Below, piece after piece: positions 8,590 to 16,724 of a stretch of DNA of 64,000 nucleotides. The position numbers were made by a program, and so were the translations under genes. Source of the stretch: Alicyclobacillaceae bacterium I2511 (GTDB lineage: Bacteria > Bacillota > Bacilli > Alicyclobacillales > Alicyclobacillaceae). Where the stretch lies: contig QXHL01000001.1 in the NCBI GenBank assembly GCA_003584005.1, forward strand, positions 1-64,000. Direction: 5' to 3'. The notes under the pieces were generated by a model. The model ran no database searches and was not told the DNA's origin. It saw only the letters and a program-made list of their open reading frames with translations. Positions within the stretch are counted from its first letter, which is position 1. Every line of letters begins with the position of its first letter.

Positions 8590-9684
8590 ACGTTGGTTGT
8601 CCACTCTACTGCGCACTGCTACCCGCAAATACTCTGTGCCTAGCCCCGTGAAACTGGCACAAGAACGCAGGAACAGCCCCTGGCGGGCTAACTGGTCATA
8701 AACAAATGTAGCCATGTCCGGTGTGGACATGCGCGTTAGAAAAAAGTTGACGTTGAGGGGGAATAACTGCAACCGGGGGTCCCCTTCCCAGTGTTGACGC
8801 ACATAGGCCAGTTCTTCCGTCAACCACTGGTGCGTGTTTTGGAAAAACTTTTGATCTTGAAAACCGGCGGTTGCAGCGGCTTGTGCCAATGAATTAACGC
8901 TCCAACCATCCCGATTTTGGTTGACTTGACTCGCCCATTTTTCTCCTGTGATTCCATAACCAAATCGTAACCCGGGAATGGAAAGCACCTTGGTGGCTGA
9001 TCGAAGGATTGCCAATTGTCGATGATTGTCCGCCCAAAAAACACCACTTGTTGCGTTTTGCTCAGGTAGCGATAAAAAATCTAAAAACGCTTCATCCATA
9101 AATACCCAAGCGCCCTTTTCCAGCCACCGAGCCACCGTTGCTTGCCACTGCACCCGAGTAAACCGGGTTCCTGTCGGATTGTGTGGGTTATTGAACACTA
9201 CCAAGTCACCAGGGAGGACCTTGGCCTGACCCATTGCGTTTAAAACGGCGACAGGATCCTGCCAAAGTTTGGCGGGAATTGGAATTTCTTGCACCTGCAA
9301 CCGAAGACGCCGAGGAATCGCCGCATATTCACCAAAGGCAGGAGTAAAAATCAGCGTCCTCTTCGGCATCAACCAGCGCCACAATAACTCCATAACCTCT
9401 GTCGCACCGTTGCCGACTACAAGTTGCTCAGGGGAGCAACCGTGATAGGCAGCTAAGACCTGTTTTACTTGCCACTGGCGAGCGTCTGGATAGTGCATGA
9501 CAGAGCCCATGGCCTCTGCCACGGCCTGCTGGACACTCACCGGAGGACCATTGGGATTGATGTTAGCGCTGAAGTCCACAATCTGGGCGGGATTGTGGTG
9601 CCACATCTCGGCGTACTCAGTCACCCGCCCCCCGTGCATTCCGCCCCCAATTACCGTCCGATTGTCCACATTCTTCATGCGCAT
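8548..9684 (-). CDS. cobD: Threonine-phosphate decarboxylase (CobD), PLP enzyme
   Basis: 378 residues from the ATG at 9684, preceded by AAAGGATGG; the longer frame to 9765 would run into cobS. A fold-type I aminotransferase resembling HisC: N-terminal GGRVTEYAEMW and DFSANINPNGPP (hallmark of CobD), N-P-H-N-P-T-G, and the PLP lysine in RSATKVLSIPGLRFGYG. It makes (R)-1-amino-2-propanol phosphate, which CbiB joins to cobyric acid. The N-terminal signature and neighbours separate it from histidinol-phosphate aminotransferase. Confidence 0.92.
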   Translation of the reverse strand: MRMKNVDNRTVIGGGMHGGRVTEYAEMWHHNPAQIVDFSANINPNGPPVSVQQAVAEAMGSVMHYPDARQWQVKQVLAAYHGCSPEQLVVGNGATEVMELLWRWLMPKRTLIFTPAFGEYAAIPRRLRLQVQEIPIPAKLWQDPVAVLNAMGQAKVLPGDLVVFNNPHNPTGTRFTRVQWQATVARWLEKGAWVFMDEAFLDFLSLPEQNATSGVFWADNHRQLAILRSATKVLSIPGLRFGYGITGEKWASQVNQNRDGWSVNSLAQAAATAGFQDQKFFQNTHQWLTEELAYVRQHWEGDPRLQLFPLNVNFFLTRMSTPDMATFVYDQLARQGLFLRSCASFTGLGTEYLRVAVRSRVDNQRLWALVSQLLNGLL

Positions 9685-9716
9685 CTTCCATCCTTTCTGG
9701 GATGAATGGGTCCTGA

Positions 9717-10535
9717 TTAGCCAGGAAGTTTCAGACAGGCCAAGACAAGCAGCCACCCGCTCCATTCCACCAACTCATTTAAGGCCCCGTAGGTGTCCCC
9801 TGTCATGCCGCCAAAGCGGCGGGTCATCCAGTGCGTAAAAGCCAGCGTAAGCCCCGCTGTCAGCAACCAGAGTGCTACTGTACACATCCAAACATTGTCC
9901 CCTGCACTTTTTCCTACAAGGCCAGGAAGAAAGGTCAGAAAGACTGTGGAAACAGCGGCCCCCCCCACCACCTTTCTGCCAATGCCCCTGGCGTAGAAGG
10001 CGCCCAACCCTTGTGGACGCGCACTGGGAGCCAACGTCATGGACCACACCAGAGCCATCCGTGCCACCGTGGGGACTGCGACGAAAGCCCATAAATCCCG
10101 GGTGGGTAGTGCGGCCAAAGCACTCCATTTCCCTCCTAATAGTAACACCGCTACCAGCACTCCCATGGCACCCACACGACTGTCCTTCATCACCGCCAAA
10201 GCCGCTTCACGGTTGTGACGACTCCCCAGGGCATCCGCCGTGTCCATCAACCCGTCCACATGCAAGCCACCCGTCAGCAGCGTGTAAACTCCAAGGGCCA
10301 ACCCTGTGGCAGGTAGGGGCGGCAAAACCAAACCGGCCGCACCTTGAACTACAAAAGCCACTCCTCCGAGGAGAGCCCCAACCCAGGGATACCAGGTCAC
10401 ACTGTGACGCAATTCCTGTTGTGATACATCTGCCAAAGTCGGTACCGGAATAATGGATAGAAAGGTGACCGCCAACGCAAAGGTTCTCCCCCAATACTTA
10501 GGATGTATCCAACGTAATGCAACTGTATGTTGCAT
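9717..10535 (-). CDS. cobS: Adenosylcobinamide-GDP ribazoletransferase (cobalamin synthase)
   Basis: 272 residues from the ATG at 10535. An upstream extension to 10661 is rejected because it would translate through a palindromic element. The family start FLSIIPVP and the conserved GGLHVDGLMDTADALGS followed by KDSRVGAMG identify CobS. Several hydrophobic helices make it an integral membrane enzyme that joins alpha-ribazole and adenosylcobinamide-GDP. The GAGGTG ribosome site is 11 bases upstream, a little long. Between cbiB and cobD in the same direction. Confidence 0.93.
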   Translation of the reverse strand: MQHTVALRWIHPKYWGRTFALAVTFLSIIPVPTLADVSQQELRHSVTWYPWVGALLGGVAFVVQGAAGLVLPPLPATGLALGVYTLLTGGLHVDGLMDTADALGSRHNREAALAVMKDSRVGAMGVLVAVLLLGGKWSALAALPTRDLWAFVAVPTVARMALVWSMTLAPSARPQGLGAFYARGIGRKVVGGAAVSTVFLTFLPGLVGKSAGDNVWMCTVALWLLTAGLTLAFTHWMTRRFGGMTGDTYGALNELVEWSGWLLVLACLKLPG

Positions 10536-10611
10536 ATTTGGGCCCACACCTCGGTCGCTCACGGTCGCAACTTCCTCCCTGCTTTTCGTCTGCCTCTTTT
10601 TGCCTGCCACC

Positions 10612-10672
10612 CTATAAGAGGTTGTCCGGAAAGGGGTCTGACCAGACCCCTTTCCGGACACACACTATAAGA
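10612..10672. mobile_element. Tiny palindromic insertion with 8-bp direct repeats
   Basis: The direct repeats CTATAAGA at 10612-10619 and 10665-10672 flank a near-perfect inverted repeat (10623-10660) built from TGTCCGGAAAGGGGTCTG and its complement around a single A. This is what a minimal transposable element (MITE-like) with target duplication looks like. The motif GAGGTTGTCCG at its left end recurs at 15208-15218 and, inverted, at 19429-19439. It could also act as an RNA hairpin between cbiB and cobS. Confidence 0.5.
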
Positions 10673-10691
10673 TGGGGTATCCCAATCCTGA

Positions 10692-11651
10692 TTACAGTCT
10701 TGGTGACAAGGCGCTGAGACAGAGCAACACCAACCATAGAAACCACACAGTGATGTGAAGAACCTGCACCGCCGACTCGATGTCCGCGGCAGTCAACGGG
10801 TGTATGTCTTCCCCCAACAGGGCGCGTTTGGTCGGTACCCCATCATAAAAGTTCTGACCCCCCAACCGGACGCCCAGACCGCCCGCCATCATAGCTTCTG
10901 GGATACCTGAATTGGGACTGGGGTGCCGCCTTGCATCCCGTGCCAAGGACCGCCAAGCCTGGCGCCAGTTCAGCCCGATGAAGAAAAAGGCAAGGGTCAA
11001 AAATATCGGAGTCAATCGTGCGGGCAGCCAGTTGGCTAGGTCATCCAAGCGCGCAGCCGCCCAACCAAAGTAGCGATAACGCGGGCTCTGATGACCTACC
11101 ATAGAATCCAGTGTGTTGACCGCTCGATATGCAATGGCTGCAACCGGGCCGCCCAAACAGGCGTAAAAAATAGGGGACACGACCGCATCAACAATGTTTT
11201 CGGCAACAGTTTCCACGGTTGCCCGCACCACCTCCGCCACATCCATATCCTTTGTATCCCGCCCCACAATTGCGGCAACCGCACTGCGACTTGCGGGTAG
11301 ACCTGACTGTGTCAAAGCCTGACCCACCCGCTGGCCCGCCTGTCCCAGACCTTTCCACGCTACCGTTGTCCAAATCAGCAAGACAGACACGACATCACCT
11401 ACCCAGGGTTGCAGCCCGTGCAATCCCCACAACAAAAACCATGCTCCCCCGCCAAAAACCAGCAAGGTGATGACCACCAGCGCCACACCGCGCGTGCGCA
11501 AGCTTACGGCAGGTAAATTGGGATGATTCAGCTTTTGCTCCCACAAAGCAATCCAGTGCCCCATCCAGGCCACTGGATGCCAATTACCAGGAGGATCTCC
11601 CAGCAGGCGGTCCAAGATTAGCGCAACCGCGGCGCATTCTGGGCCATTCAT
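10692..11651 (-). CDS. cbiB: Adenosylcobinamide-phosphate synthase (CbiB/CobD type)
   Basis: 319 residues. A membrane protein that attaches aminopropanol phosphate to adenosylcobyric acid. Recognisable by DRLLGDPPGNWHPVAWMG at the N-terminus, the central VAEVVRATVETVAEN segment, RAVNTLDSMVGH, and the C-terminal SGIPEAMMAGGLGVRLGG. The start overlaps the cobU stop (ATGA), showing coupling. Confidence 0.95.
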   Translation of the reverse strand: MNGPECAAVALILDRLLGDPPGNWHPVAWMGHWIALWEQKLNHPNLPAVSLRTRGVALVVITLLVFGGGAWFLLWGLHGLQPWVGDVVSVLLIWTTVAWKGLGQAGQRVGQALTQSGLPASRSAVAAIVGRDTKDMDVAEVVRATVETVAENIVDAVVSPIFYACLGGPVAAIAYRAVNTLDSMVGHQSPRYRYFGWAAARLDDLANWLPARLTPIFLTLAFFFIGLNWRQAWRSLARDARRHPSPNSGIPEAMMAGGLGVRLGGQNFYDGVPTKRALLGEDIHPLTAADIESAVQVLHITVWFLWLVLLCLSALSPRL

Positions 11652-12190
11652 GGCTGAACTTGAAAGTCGCGTAAGTTGATGCCCAATCCGGCCACTACCC
11701 AGACAACATCCTTTGCCAGTGCCGCAGTTTTTTGATTTAACCAGCCTAAGCCGTCGCGATAGACCCGTCCCAGGGGTGTGGTAGGTATCAATCCTTGCCC
11801 CACCTCATTGCTTACCACAAGGAGGTGACCGGGAAACTGGCTCACGGCCTGTAACCATGACTGTGAGCGATCTCTCAGGGCTGCTTCTCCCACATCTTGT
11901 CCCAGCCAGTTGCTTACGAGCAGTGATAGACAGTCTATAATCACAATCGGTCTGTTTGAATGCCCAACTAGCCATTCATCCACATTAAGGGGTTCTTCTA
12001 CCGTGACCCACCCAGGCGGCCGCTGTGCCTGGTGGCTATGAATACGCTGTGCCATTTCTGTGTCTCGCGCTTCCCCCGTCGCCACAAAAGTAACGGTCTG
12101 ATGCAAATCCCGTTCCCAGCGAGTGGCCCTTGCCAAGGCAAAGTCTGACTTACCACTGCGGGCCCCACCCAATACAAAGGTCAAGCTCAC
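11648..12190 (-). CDS. cobU: Adenosylcobinamide kinase / guanylyltransferase
   Basis: 180 residues from a GTG at 12190, chosen because it forms a GTGA overlap with the btuD stop and has GGAGG 5 bases upstream; the ATG two codons earlier is too close to that site. The P-loop GGARSGKSDFA, the guanylyl-acceptor region with QRPPGWVTVEEP, and VSNEVGQGLIPTTPLGR are CobU hallmarks. It activates adenosylcobinamide to its GDP form, the substrate of CobS. Also used in salvage of imported cobinamide. Confidence 0.94.
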   Translation of the reverse strand: MSLTFVLGGARSGKSDFALARATRWERDLHQTVTFVATGEARDTEMAQRIHSHQAQRPPGWVTVEEPLNVDEWLVGHSNRPIVIIDCLSLLVSNWLGQDVGEAALRDRSQSWLQAVSQFPGHLLVVSNEVGQGLIPTTPLGRVYRDGLGWLNQKTAALAKDVVWVVAGLGINLRDFQVQP

Positions 12191-12999
12191 ACCCATTCCT
12201 CCAGTCTGCGAATGACCGCGGATGCTTGCGATTTCAGTTCACCTTGCAAAAAGCTGAAGCGAATAAAATCTCCATACGGATCGCGAAAACGTCTTACTGG
12301 GACACCAAAAACTTCCACCACGCGCTGTTCCGTCAATACTTTGCTAGGTTCCCCTTGTACCAGTATTTTCCCATTAGCTAAAAGTACCAATGTGGTGCAG
12401 AAACGAGCCGCCATTTCTAAGTCGTGAATGGCCAGCACCACCAAATATCCTTCTCTTGCAAAAGTCCCCAGTCGATTAAGAATATCCAACTGGTGATACA
12501 AGTCCAAATTTGCCGTAGGTTCATCCAATAAGAAAATGGGACTCCCCTGTACCAGACAACGGGCCAGCCCCGCCCGCTGCCGCTCACCCCCGGACAAAGA
12601 TGCCATGGGAGTATTCATATAACGACCAAGATTCAAACTGTCTAAGGCTTCCGGGACCAAGCGACGATGGGTGGCCGACAGCCCCCCCCATAATCCACGT
12701 TTGGCATACATCCCCATTTCCACGAATTCCTTCACCGTGTAGGCAATGTCCTCAGGCAATTCCTGAGGCAAGTAGGCAATTTGCAAAGCTCGTTGACGGG
12801 ATGTGAGGTTCCGCAAATCTTGGCCATTGAGGGTTACCCGGCCATGACTCGGCCGCCAAAGTCCAGCCAACAACCGCAACAGCGTTGACTTACCCGCCCC
12901 ATTCGGGCCTAATAACCCTACCACTTGGCCCCCCTGCCAAGTCCCACTGGCTTGCTGTAAAATGGTCCCGTAGTCTGCATCGGCAACCTGCAATTCCAT
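12187..12999 (-). CDS. btuD: Cobalamin/corrinoid ABC transporter ATP-binding protein (BtuD-like)
   Basis: 270 residues with Walker A GPNGAGKST (about 31-39), Q-loop LPQELPEDIAYTV, signature LSGGERQRAGLARCL, Walker B FLLDEPTANLD and switch His in AIHDLEMA. FecCD/BtuCD-type importer ATPase. AGGAGG lies 7 bases before the ATG. By context, following btuF and btuC under a cobalamin riboswitch, the cargo is a corrinoid; the sequence alone would also fit iron-siderophore uptake. Confidence 0.9.
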   Translation of the reverse strand: MELQVADADYGTILQQASGTWQGGQVVGLLGPNGAGKSTLLRLLAGLWRPSHGRVTLNGQDLRNLTSRQRALQIAYLPQELPEDIAYTVKEFVEMGMYAKRGLWGGLSATHRRLVPEALDSLNLGRYMNTPMASLSGGERQRAGLARCLVQGSPIFLLDEPTANLDLYHQLDILNRLGTFAREGYLVVLAIHDLEMAARFCTTLVLLANGKILVQGEPSKVLTEQRVVEVFGVPVRRFRDPYGDFIRFSFLQGELKSQASAVIRRLEEWV

Positions 13000-13003
13000 T
13001 TTT

Positions 13004-14029
13004 TTATCCTCCCTGAGTGCCGGTGGTACGACGTCGCAGCAGATACAAGAAAAAGGGAGCTCCTAAACAGGAAGTGACGATTCCTACATTAATCTCCACT
13101 GGTTGCAAAGCCATCCGCCCTACAACATCTGCAAGCAACAGCAGACTGGCTCCGCCTAGTGCGCTGGCAGGCAGCAGGCGCCGATGACTGGGCCCTACCC
13201 AGTGGCGCAAAAGGTGTGGCACAATCAGGCCCACAAAGCCAATTACGCCGGTAGCACTCACACAGGTGCCCACCACCATGGCGCTAGCAAACAGCGCCAA
13301 CTGTTTCATTCGTTGCAGGGATACACCCACACCCTCAGCCTGTTCCTCACCTAACGATAATACATCCAAGGCAGGTGCCAGCCAAAAATAGAATCCCCCC
13401 CCCACCAGTGTCACTCCGGCCAGTATCCCAGCCACCGGCCAACTACTGTCATCAAGGCCGCCCATCAACCAGAACAGTATTTGTTGCATCGTTTCCAGGG
13501 GTGCCAGTGAAAGCAGCAAAGACATGAGGGCACTGGCCAGCGATCCGAGGGCGACTCCTGCCAACAAAAGGGCGTACAAAGCAGTTCTTCCCTGCACAGT
13601 GGCCAATCGATAAATCACCCAGACTGTCAACAGTCCGGTTAGAAATGCTGCCACGGGGGTCACCCAAATGCCTGCCTGGGACCATCCTAATTGAATGACC
13701 GCCACCGCACCCAACGACCCTCCACTGGAAACCCCAATAATCCCCGGATCGGCCATGGGATTGCGAAAAATCGCCTGCAACACCGCCCCAGTCGCTGCCA
13801 GACTGCCCCCTACCAAGGCCGCCACTAAGGCACGAGGCCAGCGAATGGCCCCCATGACCACGGCATCTGCACCCCGGGAGCCTTGAAAATACGCGAGCGT
13901 TGCAGAAATAATTTTGCCTGGGGAAATTCCGATGGGTCCCAGGGATACTTCCAAGGTAAGGGCCACAAGCAATAAACCACACAAAACGAAAAAAACAGGA
14001 AAGGATCCAACCCGTGAGTTGACTCTCAT
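13004..14029 (-). CDS. btuC: Corrinoid ABC transporter permease (BtuC/FecCD family)
   Basis: 341 residues from the ATG at 14029, which follows AGAGGTG at 6 bases. About ten hydrophobic helices. Family marks include PRALVAALVGGSLAATGAVLQ, GVSSGGSLGA, and near the C-terminus GVIGFVGLIVPHLLRHWVG with LLLLADVVGR. It forms the membrane channel with BtuD and receives substrate from BtuF. Only 4 bases separate it from btuD. Confidence 0.92.
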   Translation of the reverse strand: MRVNSRVGSFPVFFVLCGLLLVALTLEVSLGPIGISPGKIISATLAYFQGSRGADAVVMGAIRWPRALVAALVGGSLAATGAVLQAIFRNPMADPGIIGVSSGGSLGAVAVIQLGWSQAGIWVTPVAAFLTGLLTVWVIYRLATVQGRTALYALLLAGVALGSLASALMSLLLSLAPLETMQQILFWLMGGLDDSSWPVAGILAGVTLVGGGFYFWLAPALDVLSLGEEQAEGVGVSLQRMKQLALFASAMVVGTCVSATGVIGFVGLIVPHLLRHWVGPSHRRLLPASALGGASLLLLADVVGRMALQPVEINVGIVTSCLGAPFFLYLLRRRTTGTQGG

Positions 14030-14111
14030 CCTCCACACCTCTCCCGCTCTGCCACGTAAACATGAAATTTCCTTTTATTATCCCAAAACCGTAAATTTAT
14101 TCCTAACACAT

Positions 14112-15155
14112 TCACTGTCCAAGTGTGGTGGGCTTAGACGGAAGTTTTGCACGGGCATGTAATACGTGGGCAATATCCCACACGCCGCGCGTGATGGACT
14201 GGGATACGCTTGCCAAATCCGCACTGTCAATGGCGTAGACTTGTCGGTTCTTAACAGCGGCGACGTTTTGGAACTGGGGGTCTTGCAGCAGTTTTCGAAT
14301 AAACCCTTGGTCATCAGTGGCGTCAATGATAACGGTTGGATTCATTTTAACCACTTGCTCTGCCGTGATTTTCTGCCATCCCTGCAGGGATGTGGCAGCG
14401 TTGGTTCCTCCGGCGTCTGTAATCATTTCATTCACAGTTGTGTTTTTTCCGGCAGCAAATCCAAATGAACTGTAATCCAACACACTGGGGTGTGATTTTC
14501 CTTGAACCGCTTGTTGAATCTCTTGCAACTGTTGGTTCATTGTCTTTACCATATTCTCGGCCTTGATGGGTTGGTCTACAAGCCGCCCGACAATCTGAAT
14601 ATTTTGTTCAATATTTGTGATGGAATTGAAATCATTAAACTCGTAAACAGGCACGCGTGTCTGCATAATCTGTGCGATAACTGCAGGTTGGGTATAGGAT
14701 GCCAACAGGACCAAATCCGGGTGTAATGCAATGATTTGTTCCGAGTTGGCATTCACGATGGCCGGAATGCCTTTTGCAAAAGATACAATATTTGAATAGT
14801 CTGGATTAGTGGCGTAACTGGTGACCATGGCGATGTCTTGTTTTGGAACTAACCCAGCCAGAATTTCATCGGTTCCTTCGGTCACAGAAGCAATATGGTG
14901 GGGTGCTTTCGGCAGAATGACGGTGCGGCCTGCCTCATCCGTTACAGTCAAGGGATAGGTCGTTTCCTGGCGAACTGCTTGCGGGCCACTATTTGTAACC
15001 ACACTCCCAGCGCTGGACGTACCCTTGGAACTGACGCTACCTGTGCCTTGGGGGACTGTACCACAAGCTGTCAGCCCTGCCCCGGTTAACATCAGCAGAA
15101 TCAATGGGGTCCAAATCCGTGGGAAAAAATTCCGATGGGCGTTTTTCTTTATCAT
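14112..15155 (-). CDS. btuF: Corrinoid-binding lipoprotein (BtuF-like)
   Basis: 347 residues. The N-terminus has a lipoprotein signal (basic MIKKNAHRN, hydrophobic stretch, lipobox LTAC with Cys31), then a Ser/Thr/Gly-rich linker to about residue 65. A class III periplasmic-binding-protein fold follows, starting at YPLTVTDEAGRTVILPKAP. Membrane-anchored receptor of the importer encoded next to it. The gene lies directly behind the cobalamin riboswitch, which argues for B12 rather than siderophore cargo. Confidence 0.9.
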   Translation of the reverse strand: MIKKNAHRNFFPRIWTPLILLMLTGAGLTACGTVPQGTGSVSSKGTSSAGSVVTNSGPQAVRQETTYPLTVTDEAGRTVILPKAPHHIASVTEGTDEILAGLVPKQDIAMVTSYATNPDYSNIVSFAKGIPAIVNANSEQIIALHPDLVLLASYTQPAVIAQIMQTRVPVYEFNDFNSITNIEQNIQIVGRLVDQPIKAENMVKTMNQQLQEIQQAVQGKSHPSVLDYSSFGFAAGKNTTVNEMITDAGGTNAATSLQGWQKITAEQVVKMNPTVIIDATDDQGFIRKLLQDPQFQNVAAVKNRQVYAIDSADLASVSQSITRGVWDIAHVLHARAKLPSKPTTLGQ

Positions 15156-15248
15156 CTAAATTTGTCTCCTTTCGAGAGGTGCTGCCCCCATCACAAATGG
15201 CTTAGTAGAGGTTGTCCGAATCCCCACTAATCGTTTCCTTCACGAAGA

Positions 15249-15275
15249 AATCCCTCGCCCATCGGGCAAGGGATT
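15249..15275 (-). terminator. Hairpin of the riboswitch expression platform
   Basis: A 12-bp stem with one wobble (minus strand AATCCCTTGCCC / GGGCGAGGGATT) lies between the cobalamin aptamer and btuF, followed by a short T-rich stretch TTTCTTC. The place and form fit a ligand-induced terminator. The T-tract is weak. Confidence 0.6.
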
Positions 15276-15353
15276 GTTTGTACCAGTCGGGATGTATGTA
15301 CCACGACGGGAGCAAACGTGACCTTTCCTCGAAGGTGGCGCTCCGCAAAAATT

Positions 15354-15509
15354 CGTTCAGGCAGGTCTCCTGGCTCTCAGCGAATGAGCGTTCTTCGTCT
15401 TCCCGTGCAACACAGAAACGACGCACTCCAAGGCTGAATACAGTGGCGGGACCGCACCGGATTTACACCGGTTTCCCTATTCTCCTCGAAACATCGAGGC
15501 ACCTGAACG
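15354..15509 (-). promoter_or_regulatory. Cobalamin (B12) riboswitch
   Basis: The closing stem P1 is a perfect 8-bp match (CGTTCAGG / CCTGAACG). Inside, on the minus strand, come the conserved AATAGGGAA, the GGTG-TAAATCCGGTGCGG core, CCCGCCACTGTA, and at the 3' side the B12 box GAGCCAGGAGACCTGCC. It controls the btuF-btuCD-cobU-cbiB-cobS-cobD unit: bound adenosylcobalamin should turn expression off, probably through the hairpin at 15249-15275. Confidence 0.95.
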
Positions 15510-15549
15510 AAAAATCAAGGCGAATAAAACAAGTGAAAAATCAAACGTG

Positions 15550-15570
15550 TGTGACACACAGTGTGTCACA
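15550..15570. repeat. Inverted repeat in the riboswitch leader
   Basis: TGTGACACA-CAG-TGTGTCACA, a perfect 9-bp inverted repeat. It lies between the candidate promoter (15612-15640) and the aptamer, so it is either a protein operator or a 5' hairpin of the leader RNA. Confidence 0.6.
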
Positions 15571-15611
15571 TTCCGGGCTCACGAAGTCACATTGCCTTTG
15601 ACACTCTATCC

Positions 15612-15640
15612 ATGGTAGAAAAGACAAGCGAATCTGTCAA
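15612..15640 (-). promoter_or_regulatory. Candidate SigA promoter of the btu/cob operon
   Basis: On the minus strand TTGACA (15635-15640), 17 bases, then TACCAT (15612-15617). It lies about 100 bases upstream of the riboswitch aptamer and points into it. Confidence 0.55.
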
Positions 15641-15668
15641 TGACGGGCCCCCTGTATTAATTCTTCGA

Positions 15669-16268
15669 TTAGTAATTATTAGAAAAAACGTGCTGCCACA
15701 CCTGCAGCGTGTGTTCTCCAACAAGTAGGTTTACACGCCCTTTGCTTTCATAGGCCAATGTGGGAAACCCTTCAGAAACAAACTGTCGAAATCCGGATCC
15801 TAACAGGTAATAAACGGTCATTCCAGATAGATGCAGTCCCCGTTTCTCTTCCGCAGTTAATCTTTTGGCCGTTTGCAAGGACGTACCTGGAGCAAAACCC
15901 GTGCTGACAATAACCGGTAAAGTCTTCATCGAAAGCTGGTGCTCATCCAACAAAACCAGGGTACGCTGACAGTGAGGACACCAGTAGGCCGAAAAAAGGA
16001 CAGCCTGTTTTGCGACATCCAAAGCCACCTGCCTGCCATTTGCTGCATAGACAGAAATGTGGTGATATAAATCTCCCTGCACAATTTGGGGGTCATAATG
16101 GGAATCCACTGTGGTTATTTCTCGATTGAGTAGGAGTGTAAAAGGTGGATTTTCCTGCGACTGATTTCCTTTGGCAGGTTCCACACCGTTGGAACCTAAA
16201 ATACTACAGCCAGTGATAAACGTCACTAACAACGCAATTATTCCAGCAATCCTTGCCCAGCGAGCCAT
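15669..16268 (-). CDS. Thioredoxin-fold lipoprotein
   Basis: 199 residues from the ATG at 16268, which follows GGGAGGAG at 6 bases. The lipoprotein signal ends in FITGC (Cys21). A redox motif WCPHC (residues 96-100) sits in AVLFSAYWCPHC, as in thioredoxin/DsbA-type folds, so the protein acts on the outer face of the membrane. It is divergent from the sulfide:quinone oxidoreductase operon across 456 bases; a role in extracytoplasmic thiol or sulfane-sulfur chemistry is an inference from that. Confidence 0.8.
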   Translation of the reverse strand: MARWARIAGIIALLVTFITGCSILGSNGVEPAKGNQSQENPPFTLLLNREITTVDSHYDPQIVQGDLYHHISVYAANGRQVALDVAKQAVLFSAYWCPHCQRTLVLLDEHQLSMKTLPVIVSTGFAPGTSLQTAKRLTAEEKRGLHLSGMTVYYLLGSGFRQFVSEGFPTLAYESKGRVNLLVGEHTLQVWQHVFSNNY

Positions 16269-16724
16269 GGTTCTCCTCCCTTTTGCAAGACACGGAGTAT
16301 ACAATCAATCATACAATCATGCGTGTGTCTTGAAGTTACTTATAGATTAAATAAGTATAACAAGACTAGTAATAAGTATAACAAGACTAGCTAAAACATT
16401 GCTGTCAATGGGCCCAAGTACCCTTCCCCTATGCACATTTTATATAGTCTTAGAATTCACTAGTTAAGCCTTTTCATAGTTACTGTCAACTAGTTCTTAC
16501 GAACTACAATAAATGCCTCACTATCACCTTAAATACCCTGCCCTGTTTCCGTATCATGCAAATGGAGTGTAGAAGTCATTTGTGTGCTAGATGCAGGAGT
16601 CTGTGAAACGGTGTCGAAAATAATGTAGAGCGTTTTCAAACCTAACATCCGTATGCACTGACACACATTTGGCAATCTAACTTGTGCATGCACTTATGTC
16701 ATTTCCTGAAAAGGGTGAACCGTC
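16269..16724. other. Divergent intergenic region of the sulfur locus
   Basis: 456 A+T-rich bases with no gene. It holds the 21-bp tandem repeat at 16351-16390, two ACTAGT sites near 16460 and 16490, and the 10-bp palindrome GTGCATGCAC at 16683-16692, about 30 bases before the first gene of the sulfur operon. It should contain both divergent promoters. Confidence 0.6.
16351..16390. repeat. 21-bp direct repeat, candidate operator
   Basis: ATAAGTATAACAAGACTAG occurs at 16351-16369 and again, identical, at 16372-16390, giving a 21-bp period, which is two helical turns. It lies between the divergent lipoprotein and sulfur-operon genes. Confidence 0.8.

Noticed and set aside
13452-14063. 203-codon frame inside btuC
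   Set aside because: Same-strand shifted frame; btuC has clear family motifs and coupling.
15202-15426. 74-codon minus-strand frame in the riboswitch leader
   Set aside because: It runs through the aptamer and the hairpin, so it is structured leader RNA, not a gene.
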